From the NCBI GenBank assembly GCA_037442205.1, contig JBBIQS010000041.1, positions 6,270 through 70,269 on the forward strand: a stretch of DNA of 64,000 bases, written 5' to 3'. The notes under the pieces are model-generated. The model was not told where the DNA came from. It saw nothing but the letters and a program-made list of their open reading frames with translations, and made no database searches. This DNA comes from JBBIQS01 sp037442205. GTDB taxonomy: Bacteria; Myxococcota; Myxococcia; Myxococcales; UBA5297. Shown here piece by piece: positions 52,266 to 59,258 of the stretch. Each line of letters starts with the position of its first letter. Within the stretch, counting starts at the first letter, position 1. The position numbers were made by a program, and so were the translations under genes.

Positions 52266-52294
52266 AATGTGCGGGAGCCCCTCCCGATTCACAC
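52266..52294 (-). promoter_or_regulatory. Late promoter element, copy 1
   Basis: On the minus strand GTGTGA (52294-52289), 17-bp spacer, CACATT (52271-52266). The spacer contains a perfect 6-3-6 palindrome CGGGAG-GGG-CTCCCG. A near-identical 29-bp element is at 54159-54187. It drives the small membrane proteins and probably the capsid genes. Confidence 0.6.
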
Positions 52295-52313
52295 CCTCTG
52301 AATCCACCCCGTC

Positions 52314-52895
52314 TCAGTGGCCGCGCGGATTGCCGTACCGCTTGAGCTCTGCGGGCGTGATTCGCCGGCGCACGACGCTCTCGCCGAATAGGTCGACGTC
52401 GAGGTACTCGAGAGGCTGTCGCGGCAGCTCGACGTCGCGCGGGACGTAGCCGCGCGAGTAGAGGTACTCCTCGGCCGCTGACCCGGGCATGGTCCGGAAC
52501 ACGAAGAGCCGATCGGCTGAGCTCCACGCGAGCTCGGGCAGCTCCTGCACTCGGCGGGTGATGACCAGGCCGTCGACGCCGAGGTGCCGGTGCGACGTCC
52601 AGAGCGTACCCCAGGTCTCCTGGTGCCCTCGCTTCGGCAGGTACCGATCCCCGTCGTCGAAGATCACGGTCCCGGAGAAGCCCTCGCGCAGCACGCGGGC
52701 GACCGCATCCCAGGGCTTGGCGACCCAGAGACCCTCATCGCCCCAGCTCGCCGAGGGGTCTAAGACGAGGCGCGGCTGCTTCGCGGCCGCAGAGAGCTGA
52801 CGGGCCAGGACGGTCTTGCCCGACTCGCTCGCCCCGCAGATGAAGAGCAGGAGGCGCTTGCGCGGCCCCGTATCGGCGCGCCTGGCGGCAGGCAT
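52314..52895 (-). CDS. Packaging ATPase candidate (FtsK/HerA-type)
   Basis: 193 aa. Walker A ICGASESGKT (residues 21-28 GASESGKT), Walker B TVIFDDGDRYL (Asp80, Asp81), then SHRHLGVDGLVITRRVQELP, which has the position of the sensor/Arg-finger segment of A32/P9-like ATPases. Size (190-250 aa) and single domain are those of genome-packaging ATPases in tailless phages with jelly-roll capsids. A Zot-like inovirus protein would also have a Walker pair and TM helix, but no such helix exists here. Confidence 0.7.
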   Translation of the reverse strand: MPAARRADTGPRKRLLLFICGASESGKTVLARQLSAAAKQPRLVLDPSASWGDEGLWVAKPWDAVARVLREGFSGTVIFDDGDRYLPKRGHQETWGTLWTSHRHLGVDGLVITRRVQELPELAWSSADRLFVFRTMPGSAAEEYLYSRGYVPRDVELPRQPLEYLDVDLFGESVVRRRITPAELKRYGNPRGH

Positions 52896-53587
52896 CAGGC
52901 GCCGGCGGGGGCCGCCTCGCTGGTGGCGGAGGCCTTCGCCTCAGCGGCCTTGCGCTGCTTCTCCGCCTCCTCTTTCTCGGCGCGGGCCTTCTCCTCGGCC
53001 TCGAGGCGCGCGAGCTTCTCTTCCTTGGCCTGGTTGAGGCGCGAGACGCGAGGCTGGCAGATGAAGAAGGCGGTGAGAGCGAACACCCACCGCGGGTCCT
53101 CGAGCGGCGAGACCAGCGGGGTGAGCGTGGTGACGAGCTGCTTCCGCTCGTCGTCGGTGAAGGCCATCTCCTCGGGCTTGAGGTCCCACTTGGAGGCGAA
53201 CTTCTTGAAGCCGAACTCGGCGAACTGGATGAGCGCCTCGGCCTTCTGCCGCTTGAGCTGTTGCTCGACCTCGGCCGCCGCCTTCTCCGCAGCGGCCTTG
53301 TCGACCGCCGGCGCCGAGCTCGAGGCTTCGGGCGGAACGACCTCCGGCTCGATCGCTTTCTCGCCGGCGGCCTTGGCGCGGCCGCGGCCCTTGCGCTTGC
53401 CGGTGGCGATGTCCTTCCACTCGCCGGGACCGGGGATGGGAGGCGGCGGGAGCGGAGGCGGAGCGGCAGCAGCGCGCGGCGCCGGGCTGGGCTCGGGCAA
53501 CTCGGCGGGCTCAGGGACCAGCTCGTGTGCGCCGGGCGCGGGAGGCGCGGCGGTCCCGGACATGAGGGTTTCGACGGAGTCGGGCAT
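52895..53587 (-). CDS. Late protein, helical with Pro-rich N-terminus
   Basis: 230 aa. A Pro/Ala-rich N-terminus (~60 aa), a middle domain (KWDLKPEEMAFTDDERKQLV, then VFALTAFFICQPRV) and a C-terminal charged coiled coil (EEKLARLEAEEKARAEKEEA). Its stop overlaps the start of the ATPase gene. The middle domain is similar in style to minor capsid or assembly proteins. Not recognised. Confidence 0.6.
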   Translation of the reverse strand: MPDSVETLMSGTAAPPAPGAHELVPEPAELPEPSPAPRAAAAPPPLPPPPIPGPGEWKDIATGKRKGRGRAKAAGEKAIEPEVVPPEASSSAPAVDKAAAEKAAAEVEQQLKRQKAEALIQFAEFGFKKFASKWDLKPEEMAFTDDERKQLVTTLTPLVSPLEDPRWVFALTAFFICQPRVSRLNQAKEEKLARLEAEEKARAEKEEAEKQRKAAEAKASATSEAAPAGA

Positions 53588-53595
53588 GGCGGGGC

Positions 53596-53874
53596 TCAGG
53601 TGGTCGGCGGGGTGGGGGGCGTTGGGAGAGCGGCCGGAGGCTCAGCCGGCGGTGCCGGAGGCGGCTCGGGAGGCAACGGAGGATCGGGGGGGCTTGGCGG
53701 CGCTGGCGGTTCCGGGGCCGGCGGCGGAGGGGCGGCAGGCGGGACCGGCGGTGGCTCTGGCGCCGGAGCTGGCGGTATCTCCGGCGAAGGCTTGGGCGAC
53801 GGCGCCGGCGGGGTCGCAGCGGGCTTCTTGCCCGTGAGCAGAGCGACTCCGAGCAGGAGCAGGAACGGGTTCAT
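53596..53874 (-). CDS. Membrane-anchored proline-rich protein
   Basis: 92 aa. A short hydrophobic N-terminus (MNPFLLLLGVALLTG) then a tail of ~75 residues that is over half proline (PPAPSPKPSPEIPPAPAPEP and so on). It should be an extended stalk. In this context a virion-membrane spacer or entry tube component is plausible, but unproven. Confidence 0.6.
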   Translation of the reverse strand: MNPFLLLLGVALLTGKKPAATPPAPSPKPSPEIPPAPAPEPPPVPPAAPPPPAPEPPAPPSPPDPPLPPEPPPAPPAEPPAALPTPPTPPTT

Positions 53875-54149
53875 GCCCGCCCCGCGGCCGCGGCGCGCTC
53901 TTGATGCGCCTCGTGGAACCGCTGCAGGACCGGCGGGCTATTCAGCCGGCGCGCGAGCTCGTGGCGGCCGGCATCGGTCAACTCGACGACCGCGCCGCGC
54001 GATCCCGGGCGAGCCACCAGGCCCTTTTCGGCGGCCCGCTTGACCAGGTCGGCGGTGATCTTGGGCGAGGAGTGGTCGAGCAGCACCTGCAGCACAGCGT
54101 AGCTGGCGCGCTCGTTCAGCAGATACAGGGCAAGGAGGAGTCCTTCCAT
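53871..54149 (-). CDS. MarR-like winged-helix regulator
   Basis: 92 aa. YAVLQVLLDHSSPKITADLV, then KRAAEKGLVARPGSRGAVVE and LTDAGRHELARRL, is a winged-helix of MarR/PadR style. Its start codon is 10 bp after the -10 of the late promoter copy 2, so the transcript would be leaderless. It may bind the palindrome inside that promoter and its copy at 52266 (autoregulation of the late genes). Confidence 0.65.
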   Translation of the reverse strand: MEGLLLALYLLNERASYAVLQVLLDHSSPKITADLVKRAAEKGLVARPGSRGAVVELTDAGRHELARRLNSPPVLQRFHEAHQERAAAAGRA

Positions 54150-54158
54150 GCCTCTAAC

Positions 54159-54187
54159 AATGTGCGGGGACCCCTCCCGAATCACAC
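54159..54187 (-). promoter_or_regulatory. Late promoter element, copy 2
   Basis: Minus strand GTGTGA (54187-54182), 17-bp spacer, CACATT (54164-54159). The spacer palindrome is CGGGAG-GGG-TCCCCG, one mismatch from copy 1. It lies directly before the winged-helix gene. Confidence 0.6.
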
Positions 54188-54217
54188 CCCGCAAATCATG
54201 GGCCGTCAGCCGGACAA

Positions 54218-54394
54218 TTACTGGCGATACCACCAATGGAACACACGGCGGTCGAAGATGCTGTACCGCTGGCTGCAGTCCAGGCAGCGATATTCCCAGT
54301 CCCCGGGGCCCATGTAGAGCCGAGCCCTGACATGGATGCCAAGCCGACACAGGACCCGAACCAGCATCCGAGGAAGGCGTCGGGGGCGTTTCAT
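54218..54394 (-). CDS. Small zinc-ribbon-like protein, 58 aa
   Basis: Too short for most gene finders. Starts MKRPRRLPRMLVRVLCRLGI and ends with RCLDCSQRYSIFDRRVFHWW; the CxxC and aromatic end resemble small phage zinc-finger proteins. Its ATG overlaps the stop of the excisionase-like gene (ATGA), which supports it as real. Function unknown. Confidence 0.6.
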   Translation of the reverse strand: MKRPRRLPRMLVRVLCRLGIHVRARLYMGPGDWEYRCLDCSQRYSIFDRRVFHWWYRQ

Positions 54395-54705
54395 GGATTT
54401 TCTCCCTTACGGTTCGCGGCCAGGTACCGCTCCAACTCGCGACGTTCGACCCGGATCGCCTGACTGACGCGGGAGTGCGCAAGCTCGCCGCGGTTGCAGA
54501 GGGCATAGACGGTCGCCGTGCTCACCCGGAGCTCGGCGGCGACCTCTGAGACGGTCAGCACTGGCCCGGGTGCCAGCGCCAGGTCCGGTTTCACTGGCAG
54601 CCGGCTGGCAAAACCGCCGCCATACCCTGCCACCGGAGCCGATACAGGCCCGCCCTCAGGAAGAGCTAACCCAGCGGAAACACAGGAGCCGCCACCGCTC
54701 GCCAT
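54391..54705 (-). CDS. Excisionase-family DNA-binding protein at the right end
   Basis: 104 aa. The C-terminal half LTVSEVAAELRVSTATVYAL followed by CNRGELAHSRVSQAIRVERR is the MerR-like 'excisionase family' helix-turn-helix; the first 45 residues are Gly/Ser/Pro-rich. It lies only 25 bp inside attR and is the first gene of the late block. In the excised circle it would be in frame with int (see findings). Confidence 0.75.
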   Translation of the reverse strand: MASGGGSCVSAGLALPEGGPVSAPVAGYGGGFASRLPVKPDLALAPGPVLTVSEVAAELRVSTATVYALCNRGELAHSRVSQAIRVERRELERYLAANRKGENP

Positions 54706-54729
54706 GCCCTGGAAATGTGCGGAGGTTTT

Positions 54730-54775
54730 TTCACACGGCAGGGGTCGCAGGTTCGAAACCTGCAGTGCCCACTCG
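54730..54775. other. attR core (46 bp) with tRNA-Val 3' remnant
   Basis: Identical over 46 bp to 28557-28602. Holds the original 3' portion of tRNA-Val (anticodon loop to discriminator) without the 5' half, so it is not a functional tRNA. Confidence 0.92.
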
Positions 54776-54777
54776 AT

Positions 54778-54811
54778 AGAGGCCGGAAATCCCTAGGGAT
54801 CTCCGGCCTCT
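54778..54811. terminator. Original tRNA-Val downstream hairpin
   Basis: AGAGGCCGGA pairs with TCCGGCCTCT and an inner ATCCC pairs with GGGAT. It stands three bases after attR, where the tRNA transcript ended before integration. The following stretch 54812-54999 has no convincing gene or element. Confidence 0.6.
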
Positions 54812-54999
54812 GTCATTGCGGGCTCGCGGTCGGCATCGCCGCCGCCCGAGTTGCGCAGAATCCGACCCTTCATCAAGTTGACCACTGTTCGGCGGAGCTT
54901 TCCGAGCAGGTCGGCGGCGGGGGAGACGTCGTTTGCGAGAGATGCAGGGTAGGAAGGACCGCCCGGGCCGATGACCTCGGAGGCGCCAGGATCTCGGAA

Positions 55000-55443
55000 C
55001 TAGGTGTGCTTCTTCTGGCTCGGGCAGATTTCGTGGTTCGGGTCCCACCAGAGGGTCCGCAGCACGCTTCCGACGCGGATTCCCCAAACTCGCTCGGTCC
55101 CGCCCAGCCTCAGCGAAAACACCTGGTCGATGTCGTCGAGCTGCCGCTCCTCCAGCTGCCTGCGGGCAGCGATGTCGAGCTTCCATTTCTCGACGAAGTG
55201 GCTTTGCTTGTCCTCGAGGATCTCCTGCCAGGTCATCGACTCCCGGTCCTTGAGCTTCCCCTGGACGAACAACCACTGGTCCAGTGACAGCGCGTGCCAA
55301 CCCCAGCGGTCCCTCATCTCCATCTGGTGGACCTGCCAGGACGGGCGCTCTTGATTCGGGCTGACCGAGGGCGCGGCAGGCGGAACCACCTTGCGCCCGG
55401 CGGGATTGATTGAGCCGGTCGATGGGATCTTGTTCCTGGCCAC
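55000..55443 (-). CDS. Panacea partner protein, presumed toxin
   Basis: 147 aa from GTG 55443. The helical middle (DIAARRQLEERQLDDIDQVF) and the C-terminal FSLRLGGTERVWGIRVGSVL with LWWDPNHEICPSQKKHT are a conserved pattern that I recall in proteins next to Panacea/SocA-like genes. Starts 12 bp after the Panacea gene, so they form one operon. By analogy with PanAT systems it is the growth-inhibiting partner; the mechanism is unknown. Confidence 0.6.
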   Translation of the reverse strand: MARNKIPSTGSINPAGRKVVPPAAPSVSPNQERPSWQVHQMEMRDRWGWHALSLDQWLFVQGKLKDRESMTWQEILEDKQSHFVEKWKLDIAARRQLEERQLDDIDQVFSLRLGGTERVWGIRVGSVLRTLWWDPNHEICPSQKKHT

Positions 55444-55454
55444 TTGAGGCTCGG

Positions 55455-55883
55455 CTAGACCAGAGCCCCGTAGTACTCGGCCATCGCGCTGAGGGTGATC
55501 TCTCGGTTGCTGCGCAGGCCCGGCGCCAGCCCCTTGCGCGCCTCGACCCACGGCGCCTCGCGGTGAGTCAACTCGCTCAGCCACTGGGAGGCCTTGTCGC
55601 CGTAGAAGCGAAGCACGGCGTCGACGGTCTCGCGCTCGTCACCGCTTAGTGCCGACGGGTCTCCCTCCCATCCCTCGACGATGAACTGGCCGCGATGGCG
55701 CTCGAAGAGCTCCGGAACAACCGGGCCGTTGGCCCACGCCTCGATTCGCTCGGGGAACAACGGCTTGTCGTCCCAGACGAGCGACCAGGCCTGGCAGTAG
55801 TAAGCGAGCTTCTGGAGCTTCATCGCAGTCATGCGATGGCGCACGGAGAGAATGTAGGCGGCAACGTCGTGAACGGTGGCCAT
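55455..55883 (-). CDS. Panacea (DUF4065, SocA-like) antitoxin
   Basis: 142 aa. TVHDVAAYILSVRHRMTAMK, LQKLAYYCQAWSLVWDDKPL and IEAWANGPVVPELFERHRGQ are textbook Panacea/SocA blocks. Members neutralise diverse toxins, some by delivering them to proteases. ATG 55883 has GGAGGGAGAGG upstream. It and its partner sit directly outside attR, and the 125 bp upstream (55884-56008) hold their promoter region with no feature that I can name. Confidence 0.85.
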   Translation of the reverse strand: MATVHDVAAYILSVRHRMTAMKLQKLAYYCQAWSLVWDDKPLFPERIEAWANGPVVPELFERHRGQFIVEGWEGDPSALSGDERETVDAVLRFYGDKASQWLSELTHREAPWVEARKGLAPGLRSNREITLSAMAEYYGALV

Positions 55884-56008
55884 CGGCCTCTCCCTCCAAA
55901 GCCCCGGGCTGGCGCCCAGGGTCTTAGTATGCGTCCTCCCTCTGACGCAAGCGGTGTGCGCGGGAAAGCTTGAGCAATCTTCGCCGCTTGCCCACCTTGA
56001 CGGCCGCC

Positions 56009-56521
56009 CTACAACCTCCACCCCACCTCAACCATGAAGTTGGCGAACGCCGGAAACCCATCCGCGCTGAACCCGGCGGTCAGGTAGCGAATCCTGGCCC
56101 CGAGCATCAGGCTTCCCGCCTGGCGCAGCACCGCCGCCGACAGGTATCCGGCCGGCACCCAGGCGCTGGCGCCGCTGTCGCGGCGGAAGGCGAACTGCAG
56201 CGCCCCGCCGATCCCCAGCACCGGCACCACCGGCAGATCGTCGATCGCCAGCTCCAGCCCCAGCGTCCCGGTGGTGGCGGCCACGGTCTTGCTCGCGTCC
56301 GCCGCCAGCGCGTGCAGCGACTGGTCGAGCCCCAGGCAGACGCCAAACGGATTCAACCGATAGGCGGCCGAAAGCCCTAGCGCCGGGCCGATGTCCACCC
56401 GGTTGCCCGCCGGCGAGGCGAGCCCCAGGTCCAGGTTCAGATCGATCTCCTCGGCCAGCGCAGAGCAGGGGAGGGCGAGCAGGCTAATCAGGACGAGCAG
56501 CGCGGCGAGGGCAGGGCGCAC
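56009..56521 (-). CDS. Small outer-membrane beta-barrel-like protein
   Basis: 170 aa from GTG 56521. Signal peptide ending ALPCSALAEE, then alternating strands (EIDLNLDLGLASPAG, GPALGLSAAYRLNPFGV, LMLGARIRYLTAGFSADGF) ending FMVEVGWRL, with a terminal aromatic-hydrophobic pair as in beta-signals. About 8 strands. Function not recognised. Confidence 0.68.
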   Translation of the reverse strand: MRPALAALLVLISLLALPCSALAEEIDLNLDLGLASPAGNRVDIGPALGLSAAYRLNPFGVCLGLDQSLHALAADASKTVAATTGTLGLELAIDDLPVVPVLGIGGALQFAFRRDSGASAWVPAGYLSAAVLRQAGSLMLGARIRYLTAGFSADGFPAFANFMVEVGWRL

Positions 56522-56728
56522 CGAGCCATGCTCCGCGTCCGATGGCCCCTGCCTCAAGGCGCCCTGCCGCTCCCCGCCCCAACAATCGACCAGAGCCGAC
56601 CAAGCTCCCGGAGTTCGTTGACGCCAGGGCGCCAGCCCCCTAAAGTCCGCCGCGCCAAGGGGAGCCCCTCGACCGCTGTTATGGGTCTGCAACCAGGGCC
56701 GTTCCCTACAAACTCAAGGAGCCGATAC

Positions 56729-57523
56729 GTGTCCAGCGACAAGCTCAGCCGCAAGGAAGTCCGCGAGCCCGATCCCTTCGTCCGCGTCGCCGCCAGCTAC
56801 TGGTCCAAGCTGATGGAGCACCCGAAGGCCCTCGTCGGCGTGCTCGGGGTGGTGGTGGTGGCCTTCCTGGCCGTCGCCTTCACCAGCCACTTCGCCGGCA
56901 AGAAGGCCGACGCCGCCGGCGGCGCGCTCTCCCGCGCCATGGAGACCGCTCGCCGCCCGGTCGCCAACTCCCAGGAGCCCACGCTCGACACCGAGCTGCC
57001 CAAGTTCAACTCCTACAAGGAGAAGAACGAGGAGCTGGCCAAGCAGCTCGAGCAGGTGCGCAAGGACTTCGCCGGCACCGAGGCCGCTGCCACCGCCACC
57101 CTGTTCCTCGCCGACGCCGAGCTGCAGCTGGGCAAGCTCGACGAGGCCTCCGGCCACTACAACGACTACCTCTCCGCCACCAAGCCCGGCGAGCCGCTGC
57201 GCGCCCTGGCGTACGAGGGCCTGGGCTACGCCCAGGAGGCCAAGAAGGCCTACGACCCGGCCGCCAGCGCCTTCGAGAAGATGGGCCAGGAGGCCCAGGG
57301 CGATTCGCTGCGCGCCCGCGCCGCCTACCAGCGCGCCCGCGTCCTCGAAGCCCAGGGCAAGAAGCAGGAGGCCGCCGACGCCTTCCAGAAGCTCAAGGAC
57401 GAGTTCAAGGACGCTCCGGCCGCCCAGGACGCCTCCGAGCGGCTGGCCCTGCTGGCCGGCCAGGGGATCGTCCCGCCGCTGCCCGCCAAGTCCGACGCCA
57501 AGGACGCCAAGGCGACCAAGTAG
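56729..57523 (+). CDS. Membrane-anchored TPR protein (YfgM-like)
   Basis: 264 aa. A cytoplasmic N-terminus, one membrane helix (ALVGVLGVVVVAFLAVAFTS), then tetratricopeptide repeats (LADAELQLGKLDEASGHYND, ALAYEGLGYAQEAKKAYDPA, YQRARVLEAQGKKQEAADAF). The layout is that of YfgM, which assists periplasmic chaperones, and the BamB-like gene follows, as yfgM precedes bamB in gammaproteobacteria. GTG 56729 has AAGGAG at 8 bp. Confidence 0.82.
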   Translation: MSSDKLSRKEVREPDPFVRVAASYWSKLMEHPKALVGVLGVVVVAFLAVAFTSHFAGKKADAAGGALSRAMETARRPVANSQEPTLDTELPKFNSYKEKNEELAKQLEQVRKDFAGTEAAATATLFLADAELQLGKLDEASGHYNDYLSATKPGEPLRALAYEGLGYAQEAKKAYDPAASAFEKMGQEAQGDSLRARAAYQRARVLEAQGKKQEAADAFQKLKDEFKDAPAAQDASERLALLAGQGIVPPLPAKSDAKDAKATK

Positions 57524-57565
57524 CCCCCTCGAAGGCCGGCCGCGCCCGCGGAGATCAGGAACCCC

Positions 57566-58726
57566 ATGTCCTTGCGATTGCTCGCTGTTCTGGTGGCAGT
57601 TGCGGGCGCCGCTCCGGCGGGCGCCCCCTCCGTCCACAAGCCGTCGCTGCTCAGGCCCAACGGCCGTCCGATCACCCCGGCGCGCGAGCTGGCCTACGAG
57701 GTCGCCTGGTGGACCCGCGCCGACGAGACCCCGGGGCTGCCGTTCAGGCCGATCGAGAACGGCGGCCCGGCGGTCAATCCCAAGAGCGGCGAGGTCTTCG
57801 TGGGCACCGCCGACCTGGCGGTCCACGCCTTGAGCCGGCAGGGCAAGCTGCTGTGGGAGTACCAGGTCGGCGAGCCGTTTGACGCCGGCCTGGGCTACTT
57901 CGAAGGTCGGGTCTACGTGGCCGGCGCCGGCGGGTCGCTGCTGGCGCTGGACGCCGCCAGCGGCAAGCTGATCTGGAAGTACCAGGCCAACGAGGAGCTG
58001 CTGACCCGCCCGATGGTGGCCGGCGGGCTGGTGCTGGTGATGTCCGCCGCCGACACCCTGTTCGCCGTCGACGCGCTCAAGGGCGACTGGAAGTGGCAGT
58101 ACCGGCGCGAGCCGCCCGGGCAGTTCACGGTGCGCGGCGCCGCCCAGCCGCTGTGGCTGGAGGGCAAGGTCTACGCCGGCTTCGCCGACGGCTTCGCGGT
58201 GGCCCTGGACGCCAAGGACGGGGGCATCGTCTGGGCCAAGGAGCTGGCCAAGGGCGCGCAGTTCATCGACGTCGACGCCGGGCCGGTCAGCGACGGGCAG
58301 GGCAACGTGATCTTCGGCGACTACGCCAGCGGGATCTTCTCGGTGGCCGCGGCCAGCGGGGCGCTGCGCTGGAGCGTCGAGCGGCCGGGGGCCTCGGTGC
58401 TGGCGATGGACGGGGCCGGCGGGCGGGTCTACGCCGGAGGCTCCGGCTACCTGGCCGCCTTCGACGCCCACACCGGCAAGCAGCTGTGGAGCCTGGCGAT
58501 GGGCGAGCGCTACGTCTCCGGGCTGACCTGGGTCGCCGGATCGCTGCTGGCCTCGACCGGGACCGGGCCGCTGTTGGTGGTGGCCGCGCGCGACGGCCGG
58601 CTGCGGGGCAGCTTCGATCCCGGGCACGGGGTCAGCGCCGCGGCGGCGGCCGGGTTGACCGGCCAGGCGGTGGTGTTGTCGAACCGCGGCTACGTCTATC
58701 AGCTGGATATGGAGCCGGCGCCTTGA
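57566..58726 (+). CDS. PQQ-like beta-propeller protein (BamB-like)
   Basis: 386 aa with signal peptide (MSLRLLAVLVAVAGAAPAGA) and about seven PQQ-type blades, for example GKLLWEYQVGEPFDAGLGYF, GSLLALDAASGKLIWKYQAN, GFAVALDAKDGGIVWAKELA and GYLAAFDAHTGKQLWSLAMG. BamB is the propeller partner of the outer-membrane assembly machine; no lipobox is seen here, so it may be soluble in the periplasm. Linked to the TPR gene by a 42-bp gap. Confidence 0.8.
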   Translation: MSLRLLAVLVAVAGAAPAGAPSVHKPSLLRPNGRPITPARELAYEVAWWTRADETPGLPFRPIENGGPAVNPKSGEVFVGTADLAVHALSRQGKLLWEYQVGEPFDAGLGYFEGRVYVAGAGGSLLALDAASGKLIWKYQANEELLTRPMVAGGLVLVMSAADTLFAVDALKGDWKWQYRREPPGQFTVRGAAQPLWLEGKVYAGFADGFAVALDAKDGGIVWAKELAKGAQFIDVDAGPVSDGQGNVIFGDYASGIFSVAAASGALRWSVERPGASVLAMDGAGGRVYAGGSGYLAAFDAHTGKQLWSLAMGERYVSGLTWVAGSLLASTGTGPLLVVAARDGRLRGSFDPGHGVSAAAAAGLTGQAVVLSNRGYVYQLDMEPAP

Positions 58727-59124
58727 CGGCAGTGGTGCGCAAGGTGCGAGTGGTCGCGGCGCTGGTGCGGCGGGGCGACGAGGTGCTGGTCCAGCAGCGG
58801 CTGCCGGGGGGCGCTCGGGGGCTGCTGTGGGAGTTTCCCGGGGGCAAGGTCGAGCCCGGCGAGACCGACGAGCGGGCGCTGATCCGCGAGTGCCGCGAGG
58901 AGTTGGCAGTCGAGGTCGCGGTCGAAGGCCGGGAGGCCGAGATCGTCCATCGGTACGCGGATCTCGAGGTCGAGCTGCACCTGTACCGGGCGCGGCTGGT
59001 CGAGGGCGAGCCCAAGCCGCTGCACGCCAACGCGGTGCGCTTCGAGCGGATCGACAAGCTGCCCGCGCTGCCGTTCTGCGAGGCCGACGTCGCGTTCGTA
59101 AAGAAGCTGGCTGGGAGCGCCTAG
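58723..59124 (+). CDS. MutT/Nudix NTP pyrophosphohydrolase
   Basis: 133 aa from TTG 58723, overlapping the preceding stop, with GGAG 8 bp upstream; GTG 58732 is an alternative. Nudix box GGKVEPGETDERALIRECRE followed by ELAVEV is complete (Gx5Ex7REUxEExGU with Ala for the final Gly). MutT-type (8-oxo-dGTP cleaning) in size and N-terminal strand pattern (VVAALVRRGDEVLVQQRLPG). Confidence 0.88.
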   Translation: MTAVVRKVRVVAALVRRGDEVLVQQRLPGGARGLLWEFPGGKVEPGETDERALIRECREELAVEVAVEGREAEIVHRYADLEVELHLYRARLVEGEPKPLHANAVRFERIDKLPALPFCEADVAFVKKLAGSA

Positions 59125-59170
59125 ACGGCGTCGCTTGTCGTTCGCGACGCGCGGCCCGTGGAGTGCCGGC

Positions 59171-59233
59171 AAGGAGCGCCGGCCTTCCTGCCGGCCGATG
59201 GTCGGTCGAGCCGAGCCCGAGAACCTGGGCTCG
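59171..59233. repeat. GC-rich interspersed repeat, single copy plus hairpin
   Basis: AAGGAGCGCCGGCCTTCCTG followed by CCGGCCGATGGTCGGTCGAG is the same repeat as the three near 62.4 kb. A 7-bp hairpin CGAGCCC/GGGCTCG follows (59212-59233). It fills the spacer between the convergent Nudix and lipoprotein genes. Confidence 0.6.
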
Positions 59234-59258
59234 AGGCCCGCGAAAGCCGCCGTGCTCT

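Larger units (their letters stand above)
28557..54775. mobile_element. Integrated prophage, ~26.2 kb, candidate tailless membrane-containing phage
   Basis: Bounded by identical 46-bp att cores in tRNA-Val with int at the left end. Holds a lambda-like immunity region, early operons on both strands, a replication initiator and a 20-gene leftward late block. I find no terminase, portal, prohead protease, tail tube, tape measure or baseplate gene. Instead there is a ~190-aa FtsK/HerA-like ATPase, tiny membrane proteins, a beta-rich 209-aa capsid candidate and many single-span membrane proteins. This gene set is that of tailless icosahedral phages with an internal membrane (PM2, PRD1 and P23-77 are analogues), but no protein is recognisably close to one of those families. 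Confidence 0.85.

Noticed and set aside
52314..52895. Filamentous-phage (inovirus) Zot protein instead of a packaging ATPase
   Set aside because: No membrane helix, no rolling-circle replication protein, no pVIII-like coat gene, and the genome is far larger than inoviruses.
54714..54736. Possible third late promoter copy beside attR (GTGTGA and CACATT)
   Set aside because: The hexamers are 11 bp apart instead of 17, the palindrome is missing, and half of it is tRNA sequence.
28557..54775. Ordinary tailed prophage or satellite
   Set aside because: No terminase, portal, capsid of HK97 type or tail gene is visible, and a satellite would not be expected to carry so many virion-membrane proteins. 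Gene-transfer or plasmid-like element was considered but the lysis and spike-like genes argue for a virus.
54731..55300. 189-codon minus frame ending GFEPATPAV inside attR
   Set aside because: The ending is tRNA-Val read backwards, and the rest is a shadow of the Panacea partner gene.
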